This document shows positions 60,647 through 64,000 of a stretch of 64,000 nt of DNA, in pieces. Each line of letters opens with the position of its first letter. Within the stretch, counting starts at the first letter, position 1. Source of the stretch: Planctomycetaceae bacterium UBA2972 (lineage in GTDB: Bacteria; Planctomycetota; Planctomycetia; Pirellulales; Pirellulaceae); NCBI GenBank assembly GCA_002348315.1, contig DEAW01000154.1, forward strand, positions 52,949 to 116,948, given 5' to 3'. The notes beneath the pieces were generated by a model that ran no database searches, had not been told where the DNA came from, and saw only the letters and a program-made list of their open reading frames with translations. Both the position numbers and the translations under genes were made by a program.

Positions 60647-61798
60647 TTATTCGTCGGCTTCCGTACCACTGAAGAACTCTTTGATCGAGTCCAGCCAGCT
60701 CTTGCGTTCAGGAGCCACTTCCGTCTCTTCCAACTGCGCAAGTTGACGCAGCAATTCTTCCTGCTCAGCACTAACGCGAGCTGGAATTTCAACACGTGTC
60801 TCGACTAGCAGATCCCCATGGCGCCCCGTATGAACATTAGGCACGCCGGCTCCTCGAACTCGGAAAATCTCACCAGTCTGTGTTCCGGATGGAATCGTAA
60901 CACTTTCCATCCCTTTCAATGTGGGGACTTCGACTTCCGCTCCAAGTACAAATTGTGCATAAGTTAACGGCACTCTGACTACCAAATGATTATCATGTCG
61001 TTCGAACACCTGATGTTCCCGAACCCGGATAAAACAATAGCAATCGCCCGTGGATCCTCCCTGAGGATTAACTTCGCCCTGTCCGGCAATACGTACTCGC
61101 GTTCCGTCGTCGACACCAGCGGGAATATTAACTTTGATTTCACTCGTCTTAGGTACGACTCCATTCCCTCGGCAATCTCCGCACGGATTAGCAACCGTAC
61201 TTCCACTACCCTGACAAGCAGGACACGTCGTTTGCACTCGCAAAATCCCTGCTGACTGTACGACCTGACCTCGCCCTCCGCAGCGAGCACAGGATTCCCG
61301 CACAGCTCCGGGAGCAGCTCCGCTTCCATCGCATGAGTCACAAAGTTCATTGCGAGTAACTTCCACCTGTTTGCTACATCCGGCTGCGGCTTCTTCCAGA
61401 TCGAGTGTCACGTCACAGCGAATATCGGCTCCCCGGCGACTACGCTCAGTGCGTCGCCCCCCACCGCCAAACAGGCTATCAAAGATGCCACCGCCACCTC
61501 CACCGCCAAAAATCCCTCCGAACGCTTCGAAGATGTCCTCGACACTGGAAAACTGAGACCCATCACCTCCACCTAATCCCGCATGTCCGTACTGATCGTA
61601 CTTAGCACGCTTGGCTTCATCACTCAGCACTTCATAAGCTTCGGCTGCTTCTTTGAATTTTTCAACCGCCTGCTCATCGTCGGGATTGCTATCCGGGTGG
61701 TATTTAATTGCGAGTTTACGATAGGCCGACCCAATGACGCCTTTCGACGCATCACGGGACACTCCCAGCACTTCGTAGTAATCTCGTTTTTCAGCCAT
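60647..61798 (-). CDS. dnaJ: DnaJ chaperone
   Basis: A 383-residue Hsp40. The J domain (1-70) has the HPD motif in KYHPDSNPDDEQ. A Gly/Phe-rich stretch (GGIFGGGGGGGIF) follows. Four zinc-finger repeats lie near 140-210: CDSCDGSG, CARCGGRG, CPACQGSG, CGDCRGNG. The C-terminal substrate-binding domains follow (VNIPAGVDDGTRVRIAG, VPTLKGMESVTIPSG). The N terminus MAEKRDYYEVLGV is standard. It lies downstream of the groEL terminator and is cotranscribed with grpE. It delivers unfolded proteins to DnaK. Confidence 0.97.
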   Translation of the reverse strand: MAEKRDYYEVLGVSRDASKGVIGSAYRKLAIKYHPDSNPDDEQAVEKFKEAAEAYEVLSDEAKRAKYDQYGHAGLGGGDGSQFSSVEDIFEAFGGIFGGGGGGGIFDSLFGGGGRRTERSRRGADIRCDVTLDLEEAAAGCSKQVEVTRNELCDSCDGSGAAPGAVRESCARCGGRGQVVQSAGILRVQTTCPACQGSGSTVANPCGDCRGNGVVPKTSEIKVNIPAGVDDGTRVRIAGQGEVNPQGGSTGDCYCFIRVREHQVFERHDNHLVVRVPLTYAQFVLGAEVEVPTLKGMESVTIPSGTQTGEIFRVRGAGVPNVHTGRHGDLLVETRVEIPARVSAEQEELLRQLAQLEETEVAPERKSWLDSIKEFFSGTEADE

Positions 61799-61825
61799 AA
61801 TCAGCCGGTTCGTTCTTGATAAAAA

Positions 61826-61852
61826 AAGCCGCCCCCTTCCGGGAGGCGGCTT
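61826..61852 (-). terminator. Rho-independent terminator between groEL and dnaJ
   Basis: Arms AAGCCGCC and GGCGGCTT, extended inside by CCC/GGG with a one-base bulge, are followed on the minus strand by a run of seven T. It lies about 50 bases past the groEL stop and 28 bases before dnaJ, so groEL and dnaJ are separate transcripts unless there is read-through. Confidence 0.85.
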
Positions 61853-61900
61853 ATTGTTTTAGAGTCCGGAAACAGAAATCCGTCGTCACTGCCAAACGCG

Positions 61901-63523
61901 TTAGTTCACGCTACCTTCCACAGATCCTCGTTCTTTGTCATCCTGGTCATAGTTCGTAACCAAAGCTTCGGTCGTCAGCATTAACCCCGAAATACTTCCG
62001 GCATTAGCCAAAGCGGTGCGAACCACTTTCACTGGATCCACAACACCGGCTTTGAACATGTCACCATATTCGCCCGTGTTGGCATTGTAGCCGTAAGCAA
62101 TCGAACGGTTTTCCCGGACATTGTCAGCCACAACACTACCGTCAATCCCGCCATTATCAGCGATTTGTCGTAGCGGAGCTTCCAGAGCACCGAGAATAAT
62201 ATCGACTCCGGTTTTCTCGTCACCCTTGGCAGCAGAACGGGCTTCCTGAACGGCTTCTGTACAGCGAACCAGAGCGACACCGCCGCCTGGAAGAATTCCT
62301 TCTTCCACAGCAGCACGAGTTGCGTGCAATGCATCTTCGATACGAGCTTTCTTTTGCTTCATATCCGCTTCGGTTTCTGCACCAACAGAGATCACAGCAA
62401 CACCACCTGAGAGTTTTGCCAGGCGTTCCTGGAATTTCTCTTTGTCGTATTCACTTTCAGTCTGGTCCATCTGATTGTTGATTTGGTCAACTCGAGCGTC
62501 AATTTCCTGACGACTTCCAAGACCTTCCACAATCGTGGTTGAACCTTTATCCGCTGAGACTTTACGAGCCTGACCGAGCTGTTCGAGCGTAACGTTTTCG
62601 AGTTGAATACCGAGGTCTTCGCTAATGAGCGTCCCACCGGTAAGGACTGCGATATCGCCAAGCATGTTCTTACGTCGATCTCCGAATCCCGGAGCTTTAA
62701 CAGCACAGACATTGAGCACACCACGAAGCTTATTCACGACCAACAACGTCAATGCTTCTGCATCCACATCTTCGGCGATAATCATCAGAGGCTTGCCCGT
62801 GTTACCCACTTTTTCCAACACAGGAACCAACGATTGTAGGTTACTGATTTTCTTTTCATGGATCAGGATGTAAGCATCTTCCATCACACAGTCCATCTCG
62901 GCCGGACGGTTGATGAAGTAAGGCGAGACATACCCTTTATCAAACTGCATTCCGTCTACGAAATCGACAGTTGTTTCGGTGGTCTTTCCTTCTTCGACAG
63001 TGATAACACCATCTTTACCAACTCGTTCCAAAGCATCTGCCAGCAGATTTCCGATTTCATCGTCGTTATTGGCACTAATGGAACCAACCTGAGCGACTTC
63101 TTCTTTGCTGGAAACTGCTTTGGCAATCGAAAGCAATTTGCCTTCTGCCGCGGAGACGGCCTTTTCAATACCTCGACGAACTGACATAGGATTACTACCG
63201 GCAACGATATTACGTAAACCTTCACGGTAGATCGAACGCGCCAGTACGGTCGCTGTCGTGGTTCCATCGCCTGCCAGATCCGAAGTCTTTTGAGCAACTT
63301 CGACTACCAGACGGGCACCCATATTTTCAAAACGATCTTCCAGTTCGATTTCTTTCGCAACGGTAACACCGTCTTTCGTGACGGTAGGACCTCCGAACGA
63401 CTTATCAATAATCACATTACGTCCGGTTGGACCCATCGTGACAGCAACTGCATCGGCTAGTTTACTGACACCACGCAACAGACGTGAACGAGCGTTATCT
63501 TCAAACAAAAGCTGTTTAGCCAC
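61901..63523 (-). CDS. groEL: GroEL chaperonin (copy without GGM tail)
   Basis: A 540-residue 60-kDa chaperonin. The N terminus AKQLLFEDNARSRLLRGVSK is typical. VAVTMGPTGRNVIIDKSFG and TSDLAGDGTTTATVLA are the ATP site. AALGV-type apical landmarks are replaced by VISVGAETEADMKQKKARI near 375 and LPGGGVALVRC near 400. The C terminus ends KERGSVEGSVN, without the Gly-Gly-Met tail of E. coli GroEL. It lies 62 bases downstream of groES. It forms double rings that fold substrates in the cytoplasm. A second GroEL gene ends just upstream of groES. Confidence 0.97.
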   Translation of the reverse strand: MAKQLLFEDNARSRLLRGVSKLADAVAVTMGPTGRNVIIDKSFGGPTVTKDGVTVAKEIELEDRFENMGARLVVEVAQKTSDLAGDGTTTATVLARSIYREGLRNIVAGSNPMSVRRGIEKAVSAAEGKLLSIAKAVSSKEEVAQVGSISANNDDEIGNLLADALERVGKDGVITVEEGKTTETTVDFVDGMQFDKGYVSPYFINRPAEMDCVMEDAYILIHEKKISNLQSLVPVLEKVGNTGKPLMIIAEDVDAEALTLLVVNKLRGVLNVCAVKAPGFGDRRKNMLGDIAVLTGGTLISEDLGIQLENVTLEQLGQARKVSADKGSTTIVEGLGSRQEIDARVDQINNQMDQTESEYDKEKFQERLAKLSGGVAVISVGAETEADMKQKKARIEDALHATRAAVEEGILPGGGVALVRCTEAVQEARSAAKGDEKTGVDIILGALEAPLRQIADNGGIDGSVVADNVRENRSIAYGYNANTGEYGDMFKAGVVDPVKVVRTALANAGSISGLMLTTEALVTNYDQDDKERGSVEGSVN

Positions 63524-63585
63524 AATTCAAACTCCTGGAGTTGAATAATTAATTTATGAACAAACCGAGAATTCTTACCCGGTTG

Positions 63586-63885
63586 TTAGTCGAGTACTTT
63601 CGCCAGAATTTCCGCTTCTCGCAGAATCTTGACATCCTCGCCATTTACTTCAATATCTGTACCACCGAACTTGCCGTAGATGACCACGTCACCTACTGCC
63701 AGTGAAAGACCGGCTCGATCGCCACTTTCCAACAGACGGCCACTGCCAACTGCAACTACGGTACCTCGCTGAGGTTTTTCCTTCGCTGAATCAGGTAGCA
63801 CAATACCACCTGCAGTAATTTCTTCACTTTCAGCAGGACGAATCACTACTCGATCATCCAGCGGACGAATCTTGATCTTTGCCAT
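63586..63885 (-). CDS. groES: GroES co-chaperonin
   Basis: A 99-residue heptameric lid for GroEL. MAKIKIRPLDDRVVIRPAE and GGIVLPDSAKEKPQRGTVVAVG are signatures, with the mobile-loop position at about 20-35 (SEEITAGGIVLPDS). The C terminus has VVIYGKFGGTDIEVNGEDV. The order on this strand is groEL (tail copy), groES, groEL. The gap to the upstream groEL is 67 bases; no CIRCE inverted repeat is seen there. Confidence 0.97.
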   Translation of the reverse strand: MAKIKIRPLDDRVVIRPAESEEITAGGIVLPDSAKEKPQRGTVVAVGSGRLLESGDRAGLSLAVGDVVIYGKFGGTDIEVNGEDVKILREAEILAKVLD

Positions 63886-63952
63886 GATCGTTTATTCCTT
63901 CATTTATTCTTTGTTGTTTAAGTAAGTTTGGAGGGACTTTCGGCCGGAATGA

Positions 63953-64000
63953 TTACATCATGCCGGGCATACCGCCCATTCCACCCATGCCGCCCATGCC
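63953..64000 (-). CDS. groEL: C-terminal end of a second GroEL
   Basis: Only 15 codons plus the TAA are in the window: GMGGMGGMGGMPGMM. This Gly/Met-rich tail is the hallmark of GroEL C termini. Because the downstream complete groEL lacks it, the two copies are distinct. The rest of the gene lies beyond 64000. Confidence 0.85.
   Translation of the reverse strand, partial: GMGGMGGMGGMPGMM

Noticed and set aside
63886..63952. Possible CIRCE (HrcA) operator before groES
   Set aside because: No TTAGCACTC-type inverted repeat is present in the gap.

Overview
The window comes from a bacterium that is almost certainly a member of the Planctomycetota; this is inferred from gene content, not from a marker-gene tree. 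Pointers are the adjacent DUF1501 gene and planctomycete-type cytochrome-c/DUF1549/DUF1553 gene (18.4-22.7 kb), the very large secreted beta-rich proteins, the FG-GAP/VCBS and TPR envelope proteins, a TPR-secretin fusion, and GroES lying between two GroEL genes. Base composition looks near 50% G+C throughout, and no block stands out as compositionally foreign. I recognised no tRNA, rRNA, CRISPR array or complete insertion sequence.

Region 1 (1-15.6 kb, all minus strand) is the most unusual part. It is a tightly coupled run of five genes, read from 15.6 kb down to the window edge: a 1266-residue exported membrane protein, a 2675-residue exported membrane protein, an FG-GAP/VCBS repeat protein, a membrane-anchored TPR protein, and the N-terminal part of a gingipain-like (C25) peptidase. 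Three junctions overlap (TAATG, TAATG, ATGA). The two giant proteins contain three diverged copies of one module: signal peptide, short VPY/F...LP motif, about 1000 beta-rich residues, and a C-terminal membrane cluster. Two copies are fused in the 2675-residue protein, with a signal-peptide-like segment still visible at the seam. I have no established name for this module.

Region 2 (15.8-29.7 kb) holds metabolism, transport and signalling genes. These are an SGNH hydrolase, a sodium:solute symporter with an overlapping 55-residue membrane ORF, the DUF1501/DUF1549-DUF1553 pair, a GntP-type permease, a methyltransferase, a metallophosphoesterase, a PAS-GAF-receiver protein, an acidic-tailed membrane protein and a DCC-family thiol protein. 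Region 3 (29.7-34.3 kb, minus strand) is tyrA-purL-purQ, with two PurS-like domains fused to PurL. purM lies apart at 52 kb.

Region 4 (34.5-47.6 kb) includes a GspF-like protein, two tandem transglutaminase-fold paralogues of which one has lost its catalytic Cys, a HEAT-like repeat protein, a DUF423 protein, a non-coding patch with long inverted repeats (39.69-39.85 kb), a small lipoprotein, a class IV aminotransferase, a 1272-residue secretin, a VWA protein and an SDR enzyme. Region 5 (47.6-59.4 kb) has a DHQ-synthase-like enzyme, a methyltransferase, a GGQ-domain release-factor-like protein overlapping a Zn/Cd-type P-type ATPase, purM, a MITE-like element that supplies the stop codon of a DsbD-like gene, a divergent APH-fold kinase, a P-II protein, a small receiver-like protein and a polytopic membrane protein.

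Region 6 (59.4-64 kb, minus strand) is a protein-quality block: YacG, an FmdB-type zinc ribbon, grpE-dnaJ, a terminator, then groEL, groES and the last 15 codons of a second groEL. The GGM tail is on the second copy, not on the complete one.
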